DNA from: Cellulophaga baltica
GTDB taxonomy: Bacteria > Bacteroidota > Bacteroidia > Flavobacteriales > Flavobacteriaceae
Reading direction: 5' to 3'
Length of the DNA: 64,000 nt
Assembly: GCF_018861125.1 (NCBI RefSeq)
Contig: NZ_JAHKQN010000015.1
Span: forward strand, 317,023-381,022
Made by a program: the position numbers and the translations under genes. A model generated the notes under the pieces. It was not told the DNA's origin, did no database searches, and saw only the letters and a list, made by a program, of their open reading frames with translations. Of this stretch, positions 8,161 through 17,358 are shown one piece after another (position 1 is the stretch's first letter; the number at the start of each line of letters is the position of its first letter).

Positions 8161-9375
8161 ATGGTTAGTCCTGAAATTCCAGAAAATGAAGTTGAGCGTA
8201 TAAAAGCGTTGCGTAGTTACAATATTCTAGATACGTTAGAGGAAAAAGAGTATGATGCTATTACCCGTATAGCAGCTGTTATATGTGATGCTCCTATGGC
8301 ATTGGTTTCATTAGTTGATGATGAAAGGCAATGGTTTAAATCTCATTACGGAATTGATGCTACTGAAACACCTCGGGAAGTAGCTTTTTGCGCACACGCA
8401 ATTAATTATCCTGAAGATTTATTTATTGTAAAAGATTCTAAAAAAGATACTAGGTTTTTTGATAACCCTTTAGTTACTGGTGGACCTAAAGTTCAATTTT
8501 ATGCGGGAGCACCTTTAAATACAAATGATGGGCATACGTTAGGTACGTTATGTGTAATCGATACCAAACCCCGAAAAGAATTTACCGAGCAACAGAAAAC
8601 TAGTTTAAGAGATTTAGCAAGCCAAGTAGTTGCACAATTAGAAATTAGAAAGCAAAATATTAATTACGAGGTAATTAATAAAAGGTTAGAAAATAAAAAT
8701 GATCAACTAAAGCAATTAACTTATCGTTTAGCTCATGATTTAAAAACACCTTTATTAGGCATAAGTTCTGTTGTGGGGTTTATAAAAGAAGATTACACAA
8801 ATCTTTTTAAAGATACTGATGTGACTGAATATTTAGATATTATCCAAGAACGAGCTAGCTATATGGAGTCATCTATAAACGGACTCATTAATTATAACAA
8901 TGTAATTAATACTGAAGTTCACATGAAATCTTTTAATATAAATGATGAGATTTCTAAAATAATTGAAGACACTTCACAGTTCAAAAATATTAAATTTGAC
9001 TCTGAAAATTGTGATGTTTTTATTGAACATTCATTAAATAGTTTTATTCAAATAATCCAAGAGTTTTTAACTAATTCAGTTAAGTTTTCTATTAAAAAAG
9101 AAGTTGAAGTAAAGTTAACCTTTGAAGATAGTAATCGTTACTATAATTTTACTTTTGAAGATAATAGTTCTGGTATTTCAAAAAAGTACTGGAATAAAGT
9201 CTTTGTAATGTTTGAGACAATTGACATTGAGAATAATAGTAATATAGGTCTTGGCTTAGCTAGAGTGAAATCAATCATCGAAAAATTAGATGGTGAAATT
9301 TCTATTGGTTTAAAACCAGATAATACCTCAGGAGTTTTTTATAGTTTTAAATTAGCTAAAGATGTAATCTTATAA
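8161..9375 (+). CDS. GAF-domain sensor histidine kinase
   Basis: Soluble sensor kinase without membrane segments. An N-terminal GAF domain covers about residues 25-165, including LVSLVDDERQWFKSHYG and GTLCVID, a pattern common in redox- or light-responsive GAF kinases. The HisKA H-box is YRLAHDLKTPLLG with the phosphoacceptor His near residue 196. The HATPase domain shows the N-box EFLTNSVKFS, the G1 motif DNSSGIS and the G2 motif GLGLARVKSI. No response regulator is adjacent, so the partner is unknown. Confidence 0.85.
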   Translation: MVSPEIPENEVERIKALRSYNILDTLEEKEYDAITRIAAVICDAPMALVSLVDDERQWFKSHYGIDATETPREVAFCAHAINYPEDLFIVKDSKKDTRFFDNPLVTGGPKVQFYAGAPLNTNDGHTLGTLCVIDTKPRKEFTEQQKTSLRDLASQVVAQLEIRKQNINYEVINKRLENKNDQLKQLTYRLAHDLKTPLLGISSVVGFIKEDYTNLFKDTDVTEYLDIIQERASYMESSINGLINYNNVINTEVHMKSFNINDEISKIIEDTSQFKNIKFDSENCDVFIEHSLNSFIQIIQEFLTNSVKFSIKKEVEVKLTFEDSNRYYNFTFEDNSSGISKKYWNKVFVMFETIDIENNSNIGLGLARVKSIIEKLDGEISIGLKPDNTSGVFYSFKLAKDVIL

Positions 9376-9556
9376 TTAGTAAACTAAGATAAATACATCA
9401 ACTTACAACTCAAATTTGGTTTTTTATATTTTAATCAGAGTTTTTAAATACAGGTGTAATTCTATATTTACCAATAACTAAACCATATTCGCTGAAAGTC
9501 TCAAATTTGATATTATTTATTGTATAGGTTTATAATTAATAGTTTAAATATATACA

Positions 9557-10360
9557 ATGAAAATACCTGTGGTAAACATCCGATTTTCAGTCTTTATTAC
9601 TTCAATTTTATGTTTTATAAATATAAATGCACAAGAAATAAACCTACCAATACAAGATAATATTACATACAGTTCATTTACTGATTCTGATAATATATAT
9701 GTACAGCTCAGTACTATTGATCAACCTACAATGTTATCAATGTTACATCGAGGTTTTAATGTTTATTTTGATGTTAAAGGGAAGAAAAAGAAGAAAATTT
9801 CTGTACAATATCCATCAGAAGTAACGCTACCACAAAGACCTGAAAGACGTAACGAAGACAGTAATTTTAACAGTGTTAAAAGTGAAGGTGCTGAAAATGA
9901 AATGCAAGATCCAGAGATTGCTGAATTAATCTTGCGTATGCCTAAAATGGCTAATTACAACCATGATAATTATGAAGAGGAATTTCATTTAGACCTAAAT
10001 AATTTGGGCATTACGATTACTTACAGTTTTGATGAGCAAACAAACACATTGTTGTATAAACTTATAATGCCTTTAAAAAATATATCCTTAAATACTAAAA
10101 CTTTATCTAAACTCTCAATTGGTATTGTAACTACTGAAATGGACGATGATAATGACTCAATAGATTCAAATTCTAACTTTAGCATTGGCGGAGGCGGTCA
10201 AGACGGAGGTTCTGGTGGAGGCCAAGGTGGTGGACCTGGAGGCGGAGGCGGACTAGGAAGACAAAGTGGCGGAGGCCAAGGTGGCGTTAGACCCGATCAT
10301 GATGATAAACCGGAAGATATATCAATTGATTTTTGGTTTAAAGCAAATTTAATGGAATAA
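9557..10360 (+). CDS. Exported protein of unknown function with Gly-rich tail
   Basis: I do not recognise a family. A signal peptide ends around ININAQ (residue 25). The body contains a basic patch GKKKKKK near 80 and strands typical of a small beta domain. A low-complexity Gly/Gln stretch at about residues 213-247 with GGG and GGQ repeats is followed by a short conserved-looking tail ending IDFWFKANLME. The Gly-rich segment is probably a flexible linker or surface region. The gene is alone on its strand and convergent with the MscS gene, 11 bp between the stops. Confidence 0.6.
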   Translation: MKIPVVNIRFSVFITSILCFININAQEINLPIQDNITYSSFTDSDNIYVQLSTIDQPTMLSMLHRGFNVYFDVKGKKKKKISVQYPSEVTLPQRPERRNEDSNFNSVKSEGAENEMQDPEIAELILRMPKMANYNHDNYEEEFHLDLNNLGITITYSFDEQTNTLLYKLIMPLKNISLNTKTLSKLSIGIVTTEMDDDNDSIDSNSNFSIGGGGQDGGSGGGQGGGPGGGGGLGRQSGGGQGGVRPDHDDKPEDISIDFWFKANLME

Positions 10361-10371
10361 CGTTTTAAATG

Positions 10372-11610
10372 TTAGTGTGTTTCAATCTTAGTTGGTAATT
10401 CAAAAATCTCTAAATTAAAATACGGAACAGCAGCAATTACATGGTCAAAAATATCGGCCATAATATACTCGTAATTTTTCCAGCGTTTATCACTACTAAA
10501 AGCATAAATTTCTATAGGAATACCTTGTGTAGTTGGTGCTAATTGTCGCACCATAATGGTCATATCTTTGTTAATTCCTGAGTGGTGTTCAATATATGTT
10601 TCAACATACTTTCTAAAAACTCCAATATTAGTCAAATTTCTACCGTTTAAAAGTAATTCTTTATCTATATTATTTTTAGAATTATACGTTTCAATATCAG
10701 ACTCTTTAGTAGTTAAATAAGACGATATTAATGCTATTTTTTTTAGTTTTTCTAACTCTATAGCCTCCAAGTAATGAACGCTATTTAATCTAATATTTAA
10801 AGCTCTTTTAATTCGTCTTCCGTCAGAACTTTCCATTCCTCGCCAGTTTTTAAACGAATCTGAAATTAAAGCGTATGTTGGTATTGTAGTAATTGTTTTG
10901 TCAAAATTCTGGACTTTTACTGTTGATAAATTGATTTCAATAACAGCACCATCAGCACCATATTTTTCAAAAGTTATCCAATCACTAATTCGCACCATAT
11001 CGTTTATGGCTACTTGAATACTTGCAACGAACCCCAAAATGGTATCTTTAAATATTAGAATTACAACAGCTGAAGCGGCACCTAGAGTTGTAATAAATTT
11101 TATAAACTCTATACCGGTGATAATCGCAATTGCAGAGAGTATACCAATAGTCCAAGCAAAAATCATAAATACTTGAATATAGCTATCTATAGGTTTATCT
11201 TTTAAACTTGGTAAGGTTTTAAAGTAGTTTTTTAAAGTATGTAAAATGCTTCTAACAATCCATAGGGTTAGTATAATAGCAAAAACTTGAAACCCTTTTT
11301 CAACCATATTTTCAAAATATGGAAAATCAGTAAAAACATAGGGGATAAGCTCTAAAGCAATTATAAGTGGAATTATATGTGCAATATAATCAGGAGCTTT
11401 ATTTTTAATAAGTAAATTATCAAAATTGTTTTTTGTTTTAACCGCAAATTGTATAAAAAAGCGAACAAGAATTTTACGAACTAAAAAGTCGATTAAAAAA
11501 ACTATCATAATTAACATAACCAGTAAAGCAATCATATTAATATACTTAGCCATGGTTTCTGTTATACCACTTTCAACTAAATAATCATATAAGTAATGTT
11601 CGTAAGTCAT
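10372..11610 (-). CDS. MscS-family mechanosensitive channel (YbdG/MscM-like)
   Basis: Inner-membrane channel that would open under membrane tension during osmotic downshock. About five transmembrane segments occupy residues 20-195. The pore-lining TM3 region and beta domain are recognisable from TTLGAASAVVILIFKDTILGF near residue 178, NDMVRISDWITF and the FDKTITTIPTYALISDSFKNWRGM stretch that resembles E. coli YbdG/YnaI. Length 412 fits that subfamily. Divergently transcribed from the purine permease gene. Confidence 0.85.
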   Translation of the reverse strand: MTYEHYLYDYLVESGITETMAKYINMIALLVMLIMIVFLIDFLVRKILVRFFIQFAVKTKNNFDNLLIKNKAPDYIAHIIPLIIALELIPYVFTDFPYFENMVEKGFQVFAIILTLWIVRSILHTLKNYFKTLPSLKDKPIDSYIQVFMIFAWTIGILSAIAIITGIEFIKFITTLGAASAVVILIFKDTILGFVASIQVAINDMVRISDWITFEKYGADGAVIEINLSTVKVQNFDKTITTIPTYALISDSFKNWRGMESSDGRRIKRALNIRLNSVHYLEAIELEKLKKIALISSYLTTKESDIETYNSKNNIDKELLLNGRNLTNIGVFRKYVETYIEHHSGINKDMTIMVRQLAPTTQGIPIEIYAFSSDKRWKNYEYIMADIFDHVIAAVPYFNLEIFELPTKIETH

Positions 11611-11877
11611 AATTCTGTTATTAATTACAAGTTTTGATTCAAAATAAGTTGATTGTTAAATAAGGGTTACAAAAGTAAGTATCCTAATAAAATTTATAAG
11701 TTTTAATTCGCTTAATATCTATATAAACTATAAGTGTTTTTTAAGTACTATGAGTTTTTCAAAATTTATTTTTTAAATAAAATACTTGTATTTTATATCT
11801 ATTTACTAAAATACATTCTTTTCATTGTCTATTTAATAATTAAACAAGATTTAGAAGCTAAAAGTGTGTAAAAGCAA

Positions 11878-13206
11878 ATGATTCTTGTTATTTTAATTTT
11901 CTTGAAAACATCTCATAAATTTATCCGGACAGAAATTTTAGCAGGAATAAGTTCATTTCTGGCTACTTTTTACATCATAATAGTTAACCCTGCAATACTT
12001 TCAAAAGCAGGTATGCCATTTTCGGCAGTAGTTACCTCAACAGTTTTAGTATGTTCATTTGGTAGCATAGCTATGGGGTTGTATGCAAAAAATCCTTTTG
12101 TAATAGCTCCGGGAATGGGAATAAATGCTTTTTTTACATATACGGCAGTTTTGGGTTTAGGACTTAGTTATGAAGCTGCGCTTGGTGCTGTTTTTTGGTC
12201 AGGAGTATTTTTTTTAATACTTAGTGTTTTAAAAGTTAGAGATAAAATTGTGTGTGCAATACCTAATGCATTGCGTTATGCAATAGCCTCAGGAATAGGA
12301 CTTTTTATTTGTTTTATTGGTTTTCAAAATGCAGGTTTTGTAATTAGTGATCCTGTTACACTGGTTCATATAGGTTCTTTAAAAGACCCAATAATACTTA
12401 CTTTTTTACTTGGCTTAATCACTACAGCTATTTTAATTGCTAGAAAAGTGACTGGAGCAATGGTTATTGGTATTTTATTTACAACACTTATAGCGTGGCC
12501 AATTGGTCGTTGGTGGGGTGATGCTTCTTCAGTTAACTTTGGAACATCAACAATTGTAAATTACAAAGGTGTTTTTGCTATGCCCGATTTTAGTTTGTTT
12601 TTAAAAGCGAATTTGATTGATTCAATTCAATATGCATTTTTACCCATTATTTTTGTATTTGCTTTTACTGATTTGTTTGATAGTATTTCAACATTTGTGG
12701 GTTTAGCAGAAGCCTCAGGTTATAAAGACAAAGAAGGAAACCCGAGAAATTTAAAAAAATCTCTATTAGTTGATGCAATAACCACACTCTTTTCTGGGCT
12801 TGTAGGCACAAGTTCAGGAACCGTTTATATTGAATCTGCAGTTGGTATACGCGAGGGAGGAAAAACAGGATTAACAGCAATTACAGCAGGACTTTTATTT
12901 TTGCCCTTTCTGTTCTTTTCTCCATTATTATCAATAGTACCAACTATAGCTAGTTCTATTGCCTTAGTTTTGGTGGGGTCTTTTATGATGAAACCGCTAA
13001 CAAAAATTAATTGGAGCTTACCCGACGAAGCCATTCCTGTATTTTTCACCATGGTTCTTATGCCATTAACGTATAGTATTACTACAGGTATTATATTTGG
13101 TTTTTTAAGTTGGACACTACTTAAATTTTTCACTGGTAAAAAAGATGAAATTAACTTAGTATTACTTATAATAAATCTTTTATCACTAATATTCATATGG
13201 CTTTGA
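11878..13206 (+). CDS. NCS2-family purine permease (AzgA-like)
   Basis: Multi-pass inner-membrane nucleobase/proton symporter of 442 residues, about 13 transmembrane segments. The family pattern is visible in RTEILAGISSFLATFYIIIVNP near residue 20, FVIAPGMGINAFFTY near 75, FTDLFDSISTFVG near 265 and SSGTVYIESAVGIREGGKTGLTA near 315, the last being typical of the guanine/hypoxanthine/adenine (AzgA) branch. The coding region overlaps the start of the following nucleosidase gene by 10 bp, indicating translational coupling. The substrate, adenine or another purine, is inferred from that partner. Confidence 0.85.
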   Translation: MILVILIFLKTSHKFIRTEILAGISSFLATFYIIIVNPAILSKAGMPFSAVVTSTVLVCSFGSIAMGLYAKNPFVIAPGMGINAFFTYTAVLGLGLSYEAALGAVFWSGVFFLILSVLKVRDKIVCAIPNALRYAIASGIGLFICFIGFQNAGFVISDPVTLVHIGSLKDPIILTFLLGLITTAILIARKVTGAMVIGILFTTLIAWPIGRWWGDASSVNFGTSTIVNYKGVFAMPDFSLFLKANLIDSIQYAFLPIIFVFAFTDLFDSISTFVGLAEASGYKDKEGNPRNLKKSLLVDAITTLFSGLVGTSSGTVYIESAVGIREGGKTGLTAITAGLLFLPFLFFSPLLSIVPTIASSIALVLVGSFMMKPLTKINWSLPDEAIPVFFTMVLMPLTYSITTGIIFGFLSWTLLKFFTGKKDEINLVLLIINLLSLIFIWL

Positions 13207-14000
13207 AAAAATCACTATTTCTAATTGTATTTTTTATAGTTTGCTCATTACAAGCACAACGAATAGCAATAATGGGTGCTATGGATGAAGAAATTGAATT
13301 ATTAAAAGAAGCACTAAAAAATAAGAAAGAAGTAAATAAAAACGGAGTTACTTTTTATATAGGAAAGCTTAAGAAGAAAAAAGTAGTACTATTAAAATCT
13401 GGAATTGGTAAAGTAAACGCAGCGTATAGTACAGCAATACTAATGGCTAATTTTAAAATTGAAGCACTTGTTTTTACAGGAGTTGCTGGTGGTTTACATC
13501 CTGATATTTTACCAGGTGATATTGTTATTGCAGATAAAATGGTGCAATATGATTTTGGACAGTTACAAGACGGTACCTTTAATACATGGCCCACACGAAA
13601 TTTAGTTAAAAACAATGAAAAAAATACATTATACTTAAATGTGGATGCTGACCTATTAGAAGCAAGTAAAATGTTGTCAAACTCAATAAACTTAAAACCA
13701 GTAAATGGTAATTCTCCAAAATTTTATATAGGAACTATTGCTACAGGTGACACTTTTGTAAGTGATGCAATAAAAGCGAAAGAACTGTACACAAATTTTA
13801 ATGCCCTTGCAACAGAAATGGAAGGTGCCGCAGTTGCACAATTATGTAGCATGCAACAAATACCTTATGTTATTATACGAAGTTGTAGTGATAATGCTAA
13901 TACAAATGCCCATACCGATTATTTCAAATTTGTAAAAATAGCTGCTGTTAATTCTGCTAAAATGGTTTTAGGGATATTAGAGAATTATGAACTGAAATAG
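13197..14000 (+). CDS. 5'-methylthioadenosine/S-adenosylhomocysteine nucleosidase with signal peptide
   Basis: MTAN-type enzyme that removes adenine from MTA, SAH or 5'-deoxyadenosine. Hallmarks: RIAIMGAMDEEIELL with catalytic Glu near 31-32, GIGKVNAA, FTGVAGGL, TGDTF, the ribose-binding ATEMEGAAVAQLC and SCSDNA with catalytic Asp232. Length 267 exceeds the usual 230 because the fold is preceded by a clear Sec signal (hydrophobic core 7-17, cleavage after SLQA), and the first beta strand begins right after it. The enzyme is thus predicted to be periplasmic, which is unusual for MTAN. It is translationally coupled to the upstream purine permease. Confidence 0.87.
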   Translation: MALKKSLFLIVFFIVCSLQAQRIAIMGAMDEEIELLKEALKNKKEVNKNGVTFYIGKLKKKKVVLLKSGIGKVNAAYSTAILMANFKIEALVFTGVAGGLHPDILPGDIVIADKMVQYDFGQLQDGTFNTWPTRNLVKNNEKNTLYLNVDADLLEASKMLSNSINLKPVNGNSPKFYIGTIATGDTFVSDAIKAKELYTNFNALATEMEGAAVAQLCSMQQIPYVIIRSCSDNANTNAHTDYFKFVKIAAVNSAKMVLGILENYELK

Positions 14001-14023
14001 TAGTAATGTATTTAAGAAAAATG

Positions 14024-14055
14024 AAGCTTATAAATTATACTATAAGCTTTTTTTT
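14024..14055 (+). terminator. Rho-independent terminator after nucleosidase gene
   Basis: Arms AAGCTTATA (14024-14032) and TATAAGCTT (14041-14049) enclose an 8-nt loop and run into a T tract, 24 bp after the nucleosidase stop. The rest of the 315-bp gap up to SusC holds the SusC promoter and a leader without other recognisable features. Confidence 0.75.
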
Positions 14056-14130
14056 ATGCCTTATATTTTAAGTTGTAATACTTCGAATGTCATCAAAGTT
14101 TAATTTAAAGGTATTTTCTTACGTACTTTT

Positions 14131-14158
14131 TTGAAAATTAAACACTTAAATATATTTG
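14131..14158 (+). promoter_or_regulatory. Promoter for the susC/susD operon
   Basis: TTG at 14131-14133, a 17-bp spacer and TATATTTG at 14151-14158 fit the Bacteroidota promoter consensus. The predicted leader of about 150 nt is long, leaving room for post-transcriptional control. Confidence 0.5.
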
Positions 14159-14315
14159 TAAATATAAGCTTGTAGGTGTTAACATTTCAATGATAAATTT
14201 CATTGATTAAAACTACTTTTTAATAGATAGGAAAGCTTCATTCACTTATTGTATTAAGATAACATTAATAAAATACTAAGATTTGTTGTTGACTAATTAA
14301 TTAAAAACTATTTAA

Positions 14316-17300
14316 ATGAATTTAAAATTGAAGGCGATGTTAACACCTATATTGGTGTTACTAATGAGTTTTTCTTTTGGACAAGAAAAAACGATTACGG
14401 GTAATGTAGTAGATCAGTCAGGTCTACCTTTACCAGGAGTTTCTGTAGTAGTTGTAGGCACTACTAACGGAACACAAACAGATTTTGATGGTAATTACAC
14501 AATAAGTGTAAACACAGGTCAAGTATTAAGGTTTAGTTATGTAGGACAAAAAACTGTTGAAAAAACAGTTAGTGAGTCTACAGTAATTAATGTAGTATTA
14601 TTAGAAGATGCTGAATCCTTAGAAGAGGTTATTGTAACAGGGTATACCTCTCAAAAAAGATCAGATATTACAGGTTCTGTTGTTAAAGTTGATTCAAAAA
14701 AACTAGGTCAAATTACTTCCGCTTCAGTAGATCAAGCATTACAAGGTAATGTTTCTGGTTTAGCAATTTCAACAACTTCTGGTACTCCAGGGTCAATAAG
14801 CGATATTCGAATTAGAGGTATTAGCTCAATTACAGCAGGTAGTTCTCCTTTATATGTAGTTGATGGTGTTCCTGTAAATAGCGGTAGTGTTACTAGTGAT
14901 GATGCTTATGGTTCATTATCAGCATTATCAGGTTTAGATAATAATAATATTGAATCTATTACTGTACTAAAAGATGCGGCTTCTACTGCACAATATGGAG
15001 CCAGAGGATCTAACGGTGTTGTTTTGATAACAACAAAAAGTGGTAAAGCAGGGGAAACAAAATTTCAAATAAATTCTATTTACGGTTTTCAAAATAATGC
15101 GGTAAAAGATGTTGAAATGTTAACTGCAGCTAATAGGTTTGAATTACAAGCGGAAGCATACTATAATGACGGTTATTTTAGTTCAGAACAAGAAGCTCAA
15201 GATTACCTTTTAAGTACTGACGATTGGGCTGAATGGGATGCAAATGGTAGACCAGAAGGTAATTGGGGAGATGTTACTTACAATAAAGATGCTCCAATTC
15301 AACAGCATAGTATTTCTGCATCTGGTGGAAGTGAAGGGCATACATTTTTTGGTTCTTTAGGATACTTAAACCAAGAAGGAACAACTATTGGTACTGGTTA
15401 CGAAAGATTGTCAGCTTCACTTAATTTTACTAAAGATTTAACACCACGGTTAAAATTTAGTTCTAATAACTCAGGAACTTATTCTACACAAGAAGCCTTT
15501 TTAGAAGGTAGTGCTTATTTTTCTAGCCCAAGAACAGCTCGTTTTTTTATGTCTCCTTTGGAATTGCCATATAACGATGACGGTTCAATAAATGAATTTT
15601 CAGGTTCATTACCAAACCCTCTTTATTTGGTTGAAAACGATATTACTGAAAATAGATTTACAAGAATTGTTACTAATAACTCTTTGAACTATAAAATTAC
15701 AGATCATCTTTCTTATGGAACTGTTTTAAATGTAGATTTTCAATTGTATAATTTCAGAAATTATTCAAATACAGAATATGGCTATGGTGCTGCCACTTCA
15801 GGTGATGCTACACAGTATGATAGAACTAATGCATATTATGTAATTCAAAATTACATTGATTATAATTTAGAGCTTTCAGAAGATCATGTTTTTGATTTTA
15901 AAATATTACAAGAATACCAAGCGAATAGATATTATTTTTTAGGTGGTTCTGGTGAAAGTTTTGCAGATTCTGGATTGTATAATTTAATAAGTGTTGGTAC
16001 ACCCACTTCAATTACTTCTAGTACATCTGATTGGTACGTTGGTGCATATTTAGCTATGGCTAAATATAGTGCTTTTGGTGGCAAATACATTTTAGATTTA
16101 TCGTATAGAAGAGAGGGTAGTTCTCTTTTTCAAGAAGATAACAGATGGGGTGATTTTTGGTCTGTTGGTAGTGCATGGAATATTTCAAAAGAAGATTTTA
16201 TGGATAATGTTACAGTGGTCAATAATCTTAAGTTGCGAGCTTCTTATGGTGTTACAGGTAATTCTGATATTGATGAAAATCAATACCAATCGCTTATTGG
16301 TTATACTTCAAATTATAGTGGATCAGGAGTTGCACAATGGTCTAATTATGGTAATGACGAACTTTCATGGGAGATATCTAAAACATTAGATATAGCTGTT
16401 GAATTTGGGTTGTTTCAAAATATAGTATCTGGTAGTTTTGGTTATTTTAATCGTAAGTCAAGTGATTTATTATATGATGTGCCATTATCATTTACAACAG
16501 GTTTTAGCAGTCAGACACAAAACTTAGGAGCTTTAACCAATAAGGGCTTCGAGGTTGATTTGAATTTCAATATTATCAATACTGAAGACGTTCAATTTAG
16601 TATGGGAGGTAATTTATCTACTGTAAAAAATAGGGTAACTGAACTACCTACAGATACAAATGGAGCTGAAAGAACACTTACTACAACTAGAACAAGAATA
16701 GAAACTGGTCATACAGTCACAGAGTGGTATATGCCAACTTGGGCTGGAGTTAATTCTGATACAGGTAATGAAGAGTGGTACATTAATGGTGTTGATGGTG
16801 AAACTACTACAGATTATAATTCAGCGGCTTCAGTGTTTCAAGGAGAAAATGGAGTGCCAACAATTACTGCTGGCCTTAACTTAAATTTTCGCTATAAAGG
16901 TGTTTACTTAAATGCAAGCGGTTATTATTCTGGTGGTAATAAGGTTTATGAAGGATGGCATTTGTATTTAAATGAGACAAATGCTTACTCAACATTTGCA
17001 TATAATGGTTACGCATCATTAATGGATAGATGGCAAGAAGTTGGTGATGAAGCAAGAAATGGTAAAGTAACATCTTCTTATAGCTCATGGCAATCTCATT
17101 CTAAATATTTACATGAAGGCGATTTCTTTAGGTTAAGATCATTAACCTTTGGGTATGATTTACCATTAGTAGCTGTAGAGAAAATTGGAATGAAAAAAAT
17201 AGACATATTTGTTAGAGGTAACAACTTATATACTTGGGTAAAAGATGATTATTTAGAACAAGATCCTGAGGTTGATTTAGATGGCGTATTAGGTTTGGAA

Positions 17301-17348
17301 ACTCCGCCTACAAGAACAATATCATTAGGTGTTAACTTAAATTTTTAA
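14316..17348 (+). CDS. SusC-family TonB-dependent outer-membrane receptor
   Basis: Outer-membrane importer of oligosaccharides or peptides, energised by TonB. It has a signal peptide (cleavage after SFG, about residue 22), a carboxypeptidase-D-regulatory-like domain (24-110, beginning ITGNVVDQSGLPLPGVSV), a TonB box region around EEVIVTGY, a plug domain with SDIRIRGISSITAGSSPLYVVDGVPV, and a large 22-strand barrel ending in the aromatic C-terminal strand SLGVNLNF. The length of 1010 residues is normal. The SusD partner starts 11 bp downstream. A GH5 enzyme on the opposite strand just beyond SusD hints at a beta-glucan or mannan substrate, but no other PUL genes are present. Confidence 0.93.
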   Translation: MNLKLKAMLTPILVLLMSFSFGQEKTITGNVVDQSGLPLPGVSVVVVGTTNGTQTDFDGNYTISVNTGQVLRFSYVGQKTVEKTVSESTVINVVLLEDAESLEEVIVTGYTSQKRSDITGSVVKVDSKKLGQITSASVDQALQGNVSGLAISTTSGTPGSISDIRIRGISSITAGSSPLYVVDGVPVNSGSVTSDDAYGSLSALSGLDNNNIESITVLKDAASTAQYGARGSNGVVLITTKSGKAGETKFQINSIYGFQNNAVKDVEMLTAANRFELQAEAYYNDGYFSSEQEAQDYLLSTDDWAEWDANGRPEGNWGDVTYNKDAPIQQHSISASGGSEGHTFFGSLGYLNQEGTTIGTGYERLSASLNFTKDLTPRLKFSSNNSGTYSTQEAFLEGSAYFSSPRTARFFMSPLELPYNDDGSINEFSGSLPNPLYLVENDITENRFTRIVTNNSLNYKITDHLSYGTVLNVDFQLYNFRNYSNTEYGYGAATSGDATQYDRTNAYYVIQNYIDYNLELSEDHVFDFKILQEYQANRYYFLGGSGESFADSGLYNLISVGTPTSITSSTSDWYVGAYLAMAKYSAFGGKYILDLSYRREGSSLFQEDNRWGDFWSVGSAWNISKEDFMDNVTVVNNLKLRASYGVTGNSDIDENQYQSLIGYTSNYSGSGVAQWSNYGNDELSWEISKTLDIAVEFGLFQNIVSGSFGYFNRKSSDLLYDVPLSFTTGFSSQTQNLGALTNKGFEVDLNFNIINTEDVQFSMGGNLSTVKNRVTELPTDTNGAERTLTTTRTRIETGHTVTEWYMPTWAGVNSDTGNEEWYINGVDGETTTDYNSAASVFQGENGVPTITAGLNLNFRYKGVYLNASGYYSGGNKVYEGWHLYLNETNAYSTFAYNGYASLMDRWQEVGDEARNGKVTSSYSSWQSHSKYLHEGDFFRLRSLTFGYDLPLVAVEKIGMKKIDIFVRGNNLYTWVKDDYLEQDPEVDLDGVLGLETPPTRTISLGVNLNF

Positions 17349-17358
17349 TATAAATTAA

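Noticed and set aside
10180-10300. Gly-codon tract as a CRISPR-like or minisatellite repeat
   Set aside because: The repetition is irregular GGA/GGC/GGT codon usage in one reading frame and is explained by a Gly-rich protein segment.
11611-11877. Purine riboswitch before the NCS2 permease
   Set aside because: The spacer lacks the conserved purine-aptamer core and any three-way-junction-like pairing on the permease strand.
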